64,000 nt of DNA from Talinum fruticosum. Taxonomy: Eukaryota; Streptophyta; Magnoliopsida; Caryophyllales; Talinaceae. The notes under the pieces are model-generated. The model searched no databases and had not been told where the DNA came from. It worked only from the letters and a program-made list of their open reading frames with translations. Positions 41,506-51,899 of this stretch are shown piece after piece. A program made the position numbers and the translations under genes. The stretch's first letter is position 1. The number at the start of each line of letters is the position of its first letter. The stretch lies in NCBI GenBank assembly GCA_021018815.1, contig JAITYX010000074.1, forward strand, positions 2,790,001-2,854,000. Reading direction: 5' to 3'.

Positions 41506-42588
41506 TAAGGGTGGCAAATCAGGTTGAAATATAGTCGTTTCAATTTTTTTATGTTTTAATTAAAATATTATTTTATAATACCAAAGTTATAGATTCGGAA
41601 ACGAATTAAAATAAATAAATAAATAAATTTTTTTTTCAAGTATATTAATTATTGATATAAAAGTGGGGTAGATGACTTTAATATGCCGGTTGATAAATGT
41701 AATATCCAACTATAAATTTTTGTTGAATAGTACTTGAATAGTCAAATTATTAAATATAATAATTTAAATATGATGAATATGGTAGCTAAATAATTGAATA
41801 TGGTAGCTTTGATAACAGTTAAGTGTGTTGCTACCTTAGTTTTTGTGGAAAAAGTTTTAAAATTATTTGTTGAAAAAGCAAAATTTAAACGAAAAAGATA
41901 TTATATTATACATTCTTTTTAAGAGATAGAGATTTTAATCGACCTTTTGCTTACCACCATGCCTTTCTCAACGAGCCTTACTCGACTTACTTTAGCTCCT
42001 CGAGTCTTTTTCCTCTCTAAACTCTCAAATTTAAAAGTATAAGACTAAATTTTTCTTGAAAACTAATTTTATTTCTCTCTTCTTCAAAAGGAAGTTTTTT
42101 CGGATAATAACATGGGTGATATTTTCTTCGTCCAAATTATCTTTGCCCCTCAACTACACAATCGTTACATTTTTATACTTCTTCATTTGCTTTCAATCAT
42201 TTCAATTTTCTTGCTGATTCATCTCTATCAATAGTAAAAATGATAAAATATTACTATTCATTACCAACATATTGTCTTTTTTCATGATTTTTTCTGTTTC
42301 CGTCTACAGTTTGTTCATAAAATAATTCATTTGGAAAATATGTCAATTATAAGCTACATTTATGTTGGCATAATTTGAGTTGTTGTTCTTAAAGCTACTT
42401 TTTCTTCTTTCTTGTATAATTCAGCAAATTTCTTTTTGCAACTATGGTTCCTTGAAAGTGACGGGGCATCAATCTGTAAGTAAATTAGAATAACTCTTCA
42501 TCGAATTCATCTAACTTGGTGCCTTCTTTATTAATAATGATTAAATTTTGCTCTTGATATAAGGTTAGGAGACCATATCCAAAGAGCC
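41506..42588 (+). repeat. Left inverted arm, outer part
   Basis: Reverse complement of about 54715-55843. Landmarks shared with the right arm: AAATAAATAAATAAAT, CAAGTATATTAATTATTGAT, ATGCCGGTTGATAAATGTAA, ACTATTCAA-type words, TTGCCCCTCAACTACACAAT, CTTGAAAGTGACGG and CTCTTGATATAAGGT. No intact protein is visible in this copy. Confidence 0.88.
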
Positions 42589-44160
42589 TAGGGGTGTACT
42601 GAGCCGAGCCGGCTCGCGAGCCCTCGCGAGCCAGCTCATATAAAAGCTTGCCAAGCCGAGCTTGTGACGAGCCCGACCCGAGCCGAGCCTCGGATAGTTA
42701 TCCGAGCCGAGCTCGAGCTTGCAATGTTGGATCTCGTAAGCTCGCCGAGCCTATGCGAGCCCATTACAAACGAGTTGAACGAACGAACGAGTAAACGAGC
42801 CGAGCAAACGAGCCGAACGAGCCTATCAAACGAGCCTAAACAAGCTCGACTCTTCGAGCTTACACAAGCTAATTACAAATGAACATCGGTATTCAGCAGA
42901 TGATTTCATTTGTTCCTTTATAGGGAAGATTAAGGATAGATTTGATAAATATTAGAGTGAAAGCAACTTACTTATGTCTATAGCAGCAGTGTTAGATCCT
43001 AGGCTAAAGATGGGGGCTACTGAATTGACATTCCCAAGTTTGTATCCTCCACATGAAGTTCAACAAAATATTAAAAAAGTAAGGGATGCTTTGTATGAGC
43101 TTTACTCGAGTATGCTTCGGAAATGAGTTCTTGTGTTGAGGATGTTGGGGAAAGTGAGGCAAGATCTATTATGGGAAACGATATGATTGATCCAATGAAC
43201 TCTCTCCTGCAACGAGTGGCTACTCAAAAAGTAATACAACCTCGAAAGTGTGATTTGGATTCATATTTTGAGGAAGGTAGTTATACAATGACAGCCACGA
43301 AGTTCATTCATTTGATCTTCTCGGTTGGTGGAAACAACGTCAAGAGAAGTATGGTGTTTTGTGTCGAATGGATGCTGATATACTTGTTGTACCCATTACA
43401 ACGGTGGCTTCGGAAGCAACATTTAGTGCAGGAGGTAGAGTGATTGATCCATATCATAGCTCGTTAGATCCTAAAACGGTGGAAGCTTTGATATGTGAAG
43501 GTGATTGGTTCCGTCATCTACATGGTGTCACAAAAAGAAGAGGAAGGTAGTTTTTTGTCAATTTAAAGTATAAATTAAAATAAAATTGTATTAATGATTT
43601 AGTTGTAACTTTTATTTGTCTCCCCTTCTCAGGTGTCAAAAGAAGACGATCAACCTAAAGAGTTCATATTGCCAATGTCTAATGAAGGATCGACGTGCCC
43701 ACTTTGATGACATTTTGATATATTGGAAATGTGAAATAAAGAGCCTTTTTTTTAGTGAATGATAGATGTTATTGTTACAAGAATTTTAAATTAAAATCCA
43801 GGTTTTTAGTAATTTGTATTTCATTATCAAAGCGTCAAATGTTTTATTTATGTTTTATACTATTTTTTTAAGTGGTATATTGTGATTGTTGAGAAAAAGA
43901 GTCTCAATTAAATTTAAGTTTATGTTTTTATAGTAAGTATATAGAAAAGGTGACTTTGAACCTAAAAACATGAGTTTAATAGAAACTTTTGACGAGCCAA
44001 TGACGAGCCGAGCTTGGGCTCGAGCTTTGGCGAGCCGAGCTCAAGCTTGATTGTGCCGAGCTTGGCGAGCCACGAGCCGAGCTCGAGCTACAAATGATAC
44101 TCACGAGCCGAGCTTCAAGCCTGGTAGGTTCGGGCTCGGCTCGGCTCGAATACACCCTTA
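42589..44160 (+). mobile_element. hAT element nested in the left arm (perfect 8-bp TSD)
   Basis: Left end TAGGGGTGTACTGAGCCGAG; right end read outward-in TAAGGGTGTATTCGAGCCGA. The octamer AAAGAGCC stands on both sides (42581-42588 and 44161-44168). Both subterminal regions are packed with GAGCCGAGC words, typical multi-copy transposase-binding repeats. The length of 1,572 bp and N-terminally truncated transposase make it non-autonomous. Excising it restores continuity with the right arm. Confidence 0.95.
42900..43550 (+). pseudogene. hAT transposase, C-terminal part (broken)
   Basis: Pieces in order: LMSIAAVLDPRLKMG, FPSLYPPHEVQQNIKKVRDA (different frame), a Ser/Glu-rich spacer with DLDSYFEEG, then VVPITTVASEATFSAGGRVI and DPYHSSLDPKTVEALICEGDW. 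The last block is the hAT C-terminal dimerisation domain. The BED zinc finger and catalytic N-terminal part are absent, and frames change twice, so no active enzyme is expected. Confidence 0.88.
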
Positions 44161-44168
44161 AAAGAGCC

Positions 44169-44328
44169 GATCACTTAGGCACTTAACGGTTATAACTCCG
44201 CTTATTCTTCTATAATTGATCCAGGAATTGTTGAACCTAAAATTTTTGAAAGTTTTTTCTTTGCTAATTCTTAGTTTGAATTTATCGAAAATATATCTAA
44301 TCTGAATCATATTAATTATTGGGAATAT
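44169..44328 (+). repeat. Left inverted arm, middle part
   Basis: Continues the left arm after the hAT element: AATTGATCCAGGAATTGTTG and GCTAATTCTTAGTTTGAATT match the right arm read in reverse (54715-54528). It ends at ATTATTGGGAATAT, where the LINE is inserted. Confidence 0.85.
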
Positions 44329-44599
44329 TTTTTTTTAAAGGTAAGTCAAAGAATATTAGTTAGTCCTTCTCTCAAGAGTTTTACCTATGTTATCCTCATA
44401 AAGTATACATGAGAACTCTTGTAGGGTAGAGGATGTAAAGGTAACTTTAGACCTTATAACACGTCCTAGTTTGGCAATACAATCAGTTGACATATTACCT
44501 CTTTAAAAACATGACTAATTGAGTAAAAAGAAAATAATAAAAGTATAGTTCGTATATCATGAACTAAGGACTGGATTCTCCATGGGGTGTTTATGGTAA

Positions 44600-44885
44600 C
44601 CTAAACCGCCTGAATAACTATCTTATTTTCTTCCTCCACTTTTATGTGAGCGAAACTTGCCTCTAATGTTGCTTTGATGATATCTCACATGGCCATGGCT
44701 TCATATACAAGTATAGGTGCTTTGTGCATGAATCGAGTGTCTGCTTGGATGAGACCTCATTTCCTATCACGTATAACATAACCAATTGTTGCGCCCCACT
44801 GAAGACAAGGTGCCATCAAAATTAATTTTGATGAATCCGCCTGGAGAAGAAATCCACCTTACTAAACAAGTAGGTTCGAAATATG
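44600..44885 (-). pseudogene. RNase H domain of the LINE (broken)
   Basis: Minus-strand VRWISSPGGFIKINFDGTLS is the start of the RNase H domain found at the ORF2 C-terminus of one group of plant L1 elements; Asp in FDGT is catalytic. Downstream blocks are frame-broken. Confidence 0.75.
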
Positions 44886-44936
44886 GAATGAATGAAATGG
44901 TGAGGATGATGAAATATGGTAAGAAGAAAATGTACG

Positions 44937-47900
44937 TTACTGCCACTCCACCCATTTACGTTTTTCCCAAATGAATGAACCCAAGCGATTGAATACCTCA
45001 TTTTGAAACACAATGCCATTACGAGACTTTCGTATGTTCCATAAAAGAACAACAATTCTTGAAATATTTGCCCCACGACCAACAAAAATGTTGTGTAAAG
45101 ACTCTCTAATCGACACAAGAGAGTTAGAAAATGGATGGTGACGAATCCAACCATGTTGAATAGTTTTATCCCAAATTTGACCTACAAAAGAACAAGTGAT
45201 AAAAAGGTGTTTTGTATCTTCAATTTCTGTCATACAAGCTGGACAAATAGGGTCCAGCTTGTACACCACAACGTAATAAGTTACTTTTAGTCGGTAATGA
45301 GTTGTGACATAGTTGTCATAAGAACATCTTAATCTTAGGCATGACATCCAAATTCCAAATTGAATTAAACTTCCACATTGGTTGACCAGGTTTGAGATTA
45401 TCATGAGTTTTCCAAGTGGCCAAAACATAGGGGATATAAGCTTCGGGTAAAAATTGCAAAAGTCTAGTTTCATCCCAACTTCTATCAACGAAAATGAATT
45501 CTCAAACCTTGAGTTGAGGATCAATTTGACTTGACAAATCTACTTGCAATAAATCAGCCAAACTAGCCTCATGACACCGGGCATTGGTCCAGAAATTATT
45601 TTTCTTCCATTCCGTAATTGTCATCTCATGCATTGACGAATAAAATTGCGGGTATGTAACATACACTTCCATACTCGAAGAATTGGTGAACTTTTGTTTA
45701 TAAGTAAAAACCTCATCCATAGAACCATACTTTGCTCTCCTCTGTTTAAATTAAAAGTTATCCGGGTTAATGAAAAATTTCCAAGAAAGCTTAGCCATCA
45801 AGGTCTGTATTGAGAACACCTATTTTTCTTAGGCCTAAACCACCATATTTTTGGTTGATAAATTTTGTCCCATGCTACTAGTGGAAATCCTTTTTCCGTG
45901 TTAGATTTTTTCCAAAAGAATTCTCTATTAATTTGATCTAACTTTTGGGAAACGAAGTTGGAAGTTGAAAAAATTGCATTGTACGGCTCGGCATGGACTC
46001 AAGATTCGATCGAATGAGTACAGCCCTAGTGGCTTTGGAAAGAGAGGAAGCTTTCTAATTAGCTAGTTTAGATTTTGCTTTTCCGGGTAAATTCTGGAAT
46101 AAATGAATTGACGAATGACCCTGGAAGAATGAACATCCTAAATATTTCCCTAAAGATCGAACTTTGGAAAATGTTAAAAATCCCCGAGACGTGATGTTTA
46201 TCCAAATTGGGAGTGTTCTTCGAAAAAACAATATTGGATTTGTGAAAATTCACTAATTGGCCGGATTGTTGACGAAGAAATCTACAATAGATTTTAGATT
46301 GATAACAGTTTGGGAAGTCGCTTTGCAAAATAAAAGGCAATTGTCAGCAAAAAGTAAACAAGGGATTATTTCCGATCTTGGAGCAATCTTAATCCCAATA
46401 CCATATTTAGGAATTAAATATGTCCGATAAAGTTGTTGAGCCAAAAATCCATACAAAGGATAAAAAGATACGGAGACAAAGAATCACCTTGTCTCAGTCC
46501 ATGAGTCGGTTTGAAGAAATCATACAGTTCATTATTAAGAATAATAGAGTAAGAAACTATTGTTACACATTCTTTAATCCAATTAATCCACGTCATATGA
46601 AAACCCATGCTTTGCAGAAAATTAAACAAGAAATTCTATTTAAGTCTATCATACGCTTTTTCCCTATCAAGTTTAACTACAACGTAACCTTTTTGACTTT
46701 TGGTGAAATGAAACTTATTCATTATTTCATGTGCAAGAAGAATGTTGTCATGTATAACCCCGTGAGGGACAAAAGCACTCTAGGTGGGTTGGACAATGCG
46801 TTCTAATATCGGACGCATTCTCGTTGACCATAATTTTAACTATTATTTTGTAGAAGATATTGCACAAACTAACTGGGGAAATGACTAGTTGTTTCTGGAT
46901 TATCCACTTTTGGAATCAAAGTTATAAAGGAATGATTAAATTCCTTGAGCAAATTGCCAGACATGAAAAAGTCTTGAATTGCAATACAAAGTTGCTTTTT
47001 AAGAATATGCCAATACTTTTGAAATAACAAACTTCAAACCCTTTTGGCCCGGTACTTTATATGGATTCATTTGAAAAAGTGCAGTATGAATCTCATCCTC
47101 CGTAATAGGTTTAATGAGATTCAAATTTTCTTCGTGAGTGACTTTAGTTAATGATGAAGAATGGTTCAAAGTAATTGAGGCATTACGCTCGAGAAAGAGT
47201 CGACGAGAAAAATCAATAATGAACTTTTGTTTAATCCCCTCTTAATCTTCTTGCCAAACTCCACCATCATCTTTGATTCTAACGATATTGGAGTGTCGCT
47301 TTTGGTCGTTGTCTGTTTGATGGAAAACCGAGAATTTCGATCCCCATCAACCAATCATTTTTTTGCAAGCAAAATTACCCTAGTAACTTTGATCATTAAA
47401 AAACAAAATTTTTTCTCGTTATTTAACCAAACGACTATGCCATTGAAAATTATCTGGATCATCTAACAAACAATCCTCCACATGTTGTAATTTCAAGTAT
47501 TTTTCTCCATTTGTAACCGAAAATTAGCACGGTTAAAAGATGTCCAAGATTTCAAGTCATGTTTGATGACTTTAAGCTTTTGGGATATTCAATACATAGA
47601 TGAGCATATGACATGAGTATCCCATTTCTTTTTAAAGATTTCGAGAACCGAATCATAATTCATCCAATTAGGTCTGGAACCGAAAAATAGATTTTTTCAA
47701 TGGATTTTGCAACGGATGCGTGTTCAAAAAATGTAACTATGATCGGAACATGTGAAAGGGTCATACAAGTTTAACGCGTTGGGATACAAAGTTACCCAAT
47801 CACTCCTTCCTAAAACTCTATCAAGTTTTTCATAATAAGATGCCCATGAATACGAGATTTTTACAAATATAGTCTCCCTTGAGTTGGGATGGAATGACTC

Positions 47901-48410
47901 GAGATTGTCTATAAAAATAATGATAATCTATGACATTGAGAACGGCTAATGGGAGATCCACCCCATTTGTCAAGTAACATCTTCTAATTCATTAAAATCT
48001 CTGAGACACCAAAGTGTGTCAATGACAGAATTTAAATCTAGTAAGTGTTACCAAAAAGATGTCTTTTCCGGAGATTAAGTAGGAGCATATACCCTTGAAA
48101 GTGTACTTAATTTTTGGGAGCGAATATAAAAAATAAGCATGTGAATAATGTGTTGTTCTTTAAGGAGAACATTAGCCATAACATTCTTATTGTTCCATAA
48201 TAGCCGTGTACCATCAGAGTGATTAATTGGATTAGCAAAATCAAAACAATCAAATCCTAAAGACGGCAGAAGGCGCTTCGAGGTCCTTTCTGAAACCATT
48301 GTTTCAATAAGAAATAACATATTCAGCAGATGTACCCTAGAAATTAACGAAATTTCTTCACGAATTTGGTGTTTTTAAGCACCTCGCACATTCCAAGCTA
48401 TAACTTTCAC
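44937..48410 (-). pseudogene. LINE ORF2: endonuclease, reverse transcriptase, zinc knuckle (broken)
   Basis: On the minus strand: endonuclease start AWNVRGA, then LFLIETMVSERTSKRLLPSL and RVYAPT; RT blocks QSMGFHMTWINWIKECV, LNNELYDFFKPTHGLRQGDS with LSPYLFILCMD, then CLLFADN, where the catalytic FADD is changed to FADN; HKSNIVFSKN thumb; zf-RVT CPACMTEIEDTKHLFITCSF. The replaced second Asp alone would abolish polymerisation. ORF2 normally nicks DNA and copies its own RNA at the target. Confidence 0.85.
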
Positions 48411-48599
48411 TTAGATATATATACAAAAGATAGAGTTTTGGTCAACTCTACCCGAAGAAGTCTCCAAATGAGGCGAAAAACATTGGGTACATCCAACAAG
48501 ATCCAATCCTTCTGTGATGAGAGTTTGTTCTTTCAAGAGCACTTGAGCAGAAAAATTACTAATATTCCATAAAAACCATGTTCCCTTGCACTTATTTTC

Positions 48600-51500
48600 C
48601 TGGAAATTATAACAAAAAAATCATATCCTAATTTAGATATGATTGCATCAGTAATAATAATATATGTCATTGATTGAAAAAATATCAAATAGTCCGTGAA
48701 AACTTTACAATACAAGTCCTTAGTTTGTCCACTGAAGTGCAGCTTTATAGCATCACTAATGTTCCAACAAATTACTGTCATAAACAAAAACCAAGCTCAA
48801 GATACAAAATGTTGTCAAAATTGGTCAAAAACCAATCAATCCGAGCATGTTTCCATACATTCCACCTGAATACACTCTTGTTACCAAAATGTGTATCAAC
48901 GTTGCCAGAGGGAAAGCGAGAGGGAGACTTATGCTGTAAAGACCAACAAGAGCATCCATTCTTGGCCAGAAAATATTCCAAAATTATGCCAAATTGGATA
49001 AACCAATTGATACGGGCCTTTCTGAAAGAAAGGTGGACAAACAAACAATCCATAAGGTCAAAAGACCCTATATGTTCCAAGCAAAGATGCTGAATTTTCA
49101 ACATTTGTGTACATGTTTCAATGAAATGAATAATTCTAACTTGGAGATGTAATTTAGACCAAAAAACAAAATAAGTAAAAAGGTAGGAACAGAGAAGCCA
49201 GAAGATGTAGACAACATAACGCCATAATAAGATTATATAGATTCCTATAAATTGGTTCGTAAAAATACTATAACAAAAGCAGCAAAAATTAAACAGATTA
49301 CGAGTACATGTCTATTCAGATAATTCATCACCAATTCCAAGCAATGAGCCTTTCCAACAGCAATTCAGACTAATTCCTCTAAAATATAATCCACAACTGC
49401 TAGATTGAATTTCAGTAAGATGTTTGAGGTAGGCAGAGATTGAAATGAAGAGGTTTGAAGTAGGCAGAGATTGAAATGAATCCAACAATAATTCCAAGAT
49501 ATGCCATTAGACACCAATAAGTAAGAAATGAGAGCATAAGCAAATTGAAACACGAAAGAAACAAAATTTGAACTACACAGGTCTTAGAAAAAGAATCTGA
49601 CAGCAGTAGCCTAACCCCCATGAAGGTGAATAGCTGTTTATCACAGAACCAAAAAAGAGAACAGACGGGACAGGGGAACAAGAACAAGCAATAAGATCCA
49701 TCTACCTTTAACCAAGCTCAATATACATGTGTGCTGTGTGAGATACATCATGTGTGCTGTGTGATGCTAATCAGAGCATAGACCACCTTTTTCTCCAATG
49801 CCCATTTGCACCAGAAATACTAAATGGACTTACTGGTATTGAGAATGCAGATTGGCGGCAGGACTGGAATGATTGGCTTAAAGGCAAAGCACTAAGCCAC
49901 TCAAAACTTGCTGTACTGAATCCCCTATTGCAGCAGTCACCTTCTCGGTTTGGCAAGAAAGAAACCTTAGAATCTTTCAAGCCAAGGAAAAGCAAGCTTC
50001 ACAGATTGTGCAACACATACAATGGGTATTGAGAACCCATTTACTGCATAGGAAAGGAACTTTTAAACCATGGGTAAATAGACTTTAAATCACAGCTATA
50101 CTCCTTTGGTATGCCAAAGTTATGATGTAAATATGTTTGGTTAAATGGTGAAGTTCTTACTTTCTACCAAAAAAAAGCTCAATATACATGACTCAAAATA
50201 GTCACAAGTTTTGTTCATAGAGACAACCCATAATAAGTTGAAATACATCTTAGAGAGAGCAAAACACGAAGGCATTAACCATCCCTTCAAAAACAAGGGG
50301 GACTATGCAACAACGAAATGAACAACCATTCAATCTCAGAACGTTAAAACAATTACAATAGCCAGAGACACCTAAAGCATACCAGAACCTCAAAGATGCA
50401 AAATCTTTAATCAATAACAATAGCTTATAAATGGCGTACAAAAATAGAACAAGGCCTAAATAAAAAGAATTCAGTTGGAGAAGCAAGTAAAATGCCAATC
50501 TATCAAAGGTCAAACACAATGGCCAATTACGATATTTATGCCAACAAAATCTCATATAGATCATAAATGAAAGCAAAGTAAATTCCCATATCAAGCACAA
50601 GTTGACAGTGAAGGGCTTGTAGCAAATTGGCAAAGTAAAATAAGGAGAGAGAGTAAAAATAAGGAGCAGAAAACATACCTCAGTGGACACCAGAACAACC
50701 AAATTAATAAAATAATTACCATCAAGGATCCAGTAGATGAAAACCGAAGCAGGGGGAAACTTGAATTTCTTTGGGCATGGTTAACGTTGGGTGAGGACGC
50801 TTTCCTGAGTCTCGAAAATGAGAGTAGGCGTGATGAAGAGACGGTGAGAAACAGTGACACCCAGACCATCAAACCCGACAGAAGCCCGAAAGAGAACAAT
50901 TTTGACCTTCAAATTGGTGGGCCAGCAAATCGAAACGAATCACGATAAAGAAAAATTAGACCCCGAAGAGATCGATGCAGCTGGGAAGAGATAACTCTTT
51001 CTAAACTACGAACCAAATCAGAATCCGAAGCAGATCAGCGCCGAAATGATGTAACATAGCCTCCTTCACTGGAATCGGAGGAAGACAGGATGCCACAGGT
51101 TCGCTTAAGTGCAAAAGTATTCAAAGAATTGGCGTAGCTTGCAGAAAGTAAATGGGACACCATTCGAATAAGGCCAAAACGCTGAAAGGAAGGGGGCGGT
51201 GGGACATAGATATGATGATTAGAGAAGCTTGGGTAGATCAAGAATTGTGACGGCGACTCTTCGACCTGCTAAGAAGAGCAAGCAGAACGGTGGTCGATGG
51301 CAATTGATTGGAAAAGTCAGAAGGCCAAGGAACCGAGAAAGGGGCTGAGAAAGAGACTGGGACAGAGAATGCCTCTGAAATTGAAGGAATAAAGGAGAAG
51401 CCCGCATTTTGAACACTGGAGGATGAAGGTGCCGTGTGAGAGTTGATGTCTGGAGGTTTTTTCTTTTTGTTTTAGGTTTCATTGTGGAAGCAGAAGGGTG
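48600..51500 (-). other. Unresolved 5' part of the LINE (leader, possible ORF1)
   Basis: This part should hold the LINE leader and ORF1 on the minus strand, but I cannot find a CCHC knuckle. A Ser/Leu-rich frame starting MKPKTKRKNLQTSTLTRHLH (51482 downward) and a C/T-rich, GC-richer leader near 50.7-51.5 kb look like a plant 5' UTR, with possible donors (GTATGTTTTC near 50680). It may include captured host leader sequence. Confidence 0.35.
49730..50174 (+). mobile_element. 5'-truncated LINE copy with perfect 16-bp TSD
   Basis: AAGCTCAATATACATG flanks it at 49714-49729 and 50175-50190. It encodes the last part of LINE ORF2 on the plus strand (CDANQSIDHLFLQCPF, a zf-RVT HLFLQCP signature) and ends in ACCAAAAAAAA. 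A classic target-primed, 5'-truncated insertion, younger than the LINE that holds it because its duplication is perfect. Confidence 0.93.
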
Positions 51501-51570
51501 GCGGGGAATTATCTCTCTGCTCTCTAGTGAATCAAGTACAATACTGAGATGTCTCCATTACTGGAAATAT

Positions 51571-51745
51571 GGTTTCAGTTTCTTGGTACTTTTTTAGACG
51601 TATACTGTAGAATTTTATAAAAATGGATGCTTGCTTAAAATTCTTTTATGGTTTGGATAATGGATAATGACTGAAGAGCATTTGGATAATTTTTGGAGCT
51701 TTGATTTGGTATATAATAAATCAAGGTATCCAAACTTGTAAAATT
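51571..51745 (+). repeat. Left inverted arm, inner part
   Basis: Arm sequence resumes after the LINE: GGTTTCAG..TTCTTGG, GTATACTGTAGAATTTTA, TTTATGGTTTGGATAATGG and TATCCAAACTTGTAAAATT, matching 54527-54359 in reverse. Confidence 0.82.
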
Positions 51746-51899
51746 GATAAATGAGTTCTAGGTCTATTCCTAAACAAATGACTAGTTTATAAAATAGTGA
51801 TTCTTCATTGGTGTAAAACATTTGAGATAGATTTGGAAACATTTGAGATAGATTTGGGACTTGTTCATAAGCTAATTCAAGTAACATTTCGATATCTCT

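Larger units (their letters stand above)
44329..51556 (-). mobile_element. Near full-length L1 LINE inserted in the left arm
   Basis: A T run (44328-44336), the complement of a poly(A) tail, starts the insert. Flanking ATTATTGGGAATAT (44315-44328) and ATTACTGGAAATAT (51557-51570) are a 12-of-14 target duplication, and the arm sequence resumes after it. On the minus strand the order is leader and unresolved 5' part (51.5-48.6 kb), endonuclease (about 48.41-48.08), RT (about 47.3-45.9), zinc-binding tail (about 45.3-45.1) and RNase H (from about 44.88). Stops and frameshifts are frequent. A second LINE piece (49730-50174) is nested in it. Confidence 0.85.

Noticed and set aside
44786..44974. 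Plus-strand frame MLRPTEDKVPSKLILMNPPG
   Set aside because: It is the complement of the LINE RNase H domain on the minus strand.
46420..46806. 128-codon plus-strand frame
   Set aside because: Antisense to LINE ORF2 RT blocks read clearly on the minus strand.
50250..50702. 150-codon hydrophobic minus-strand frame
   Set aside because: Cys/Leu/Phe-rich because of T-rich intron-like sequence; no homologous pattern, and it lies within the LINE.
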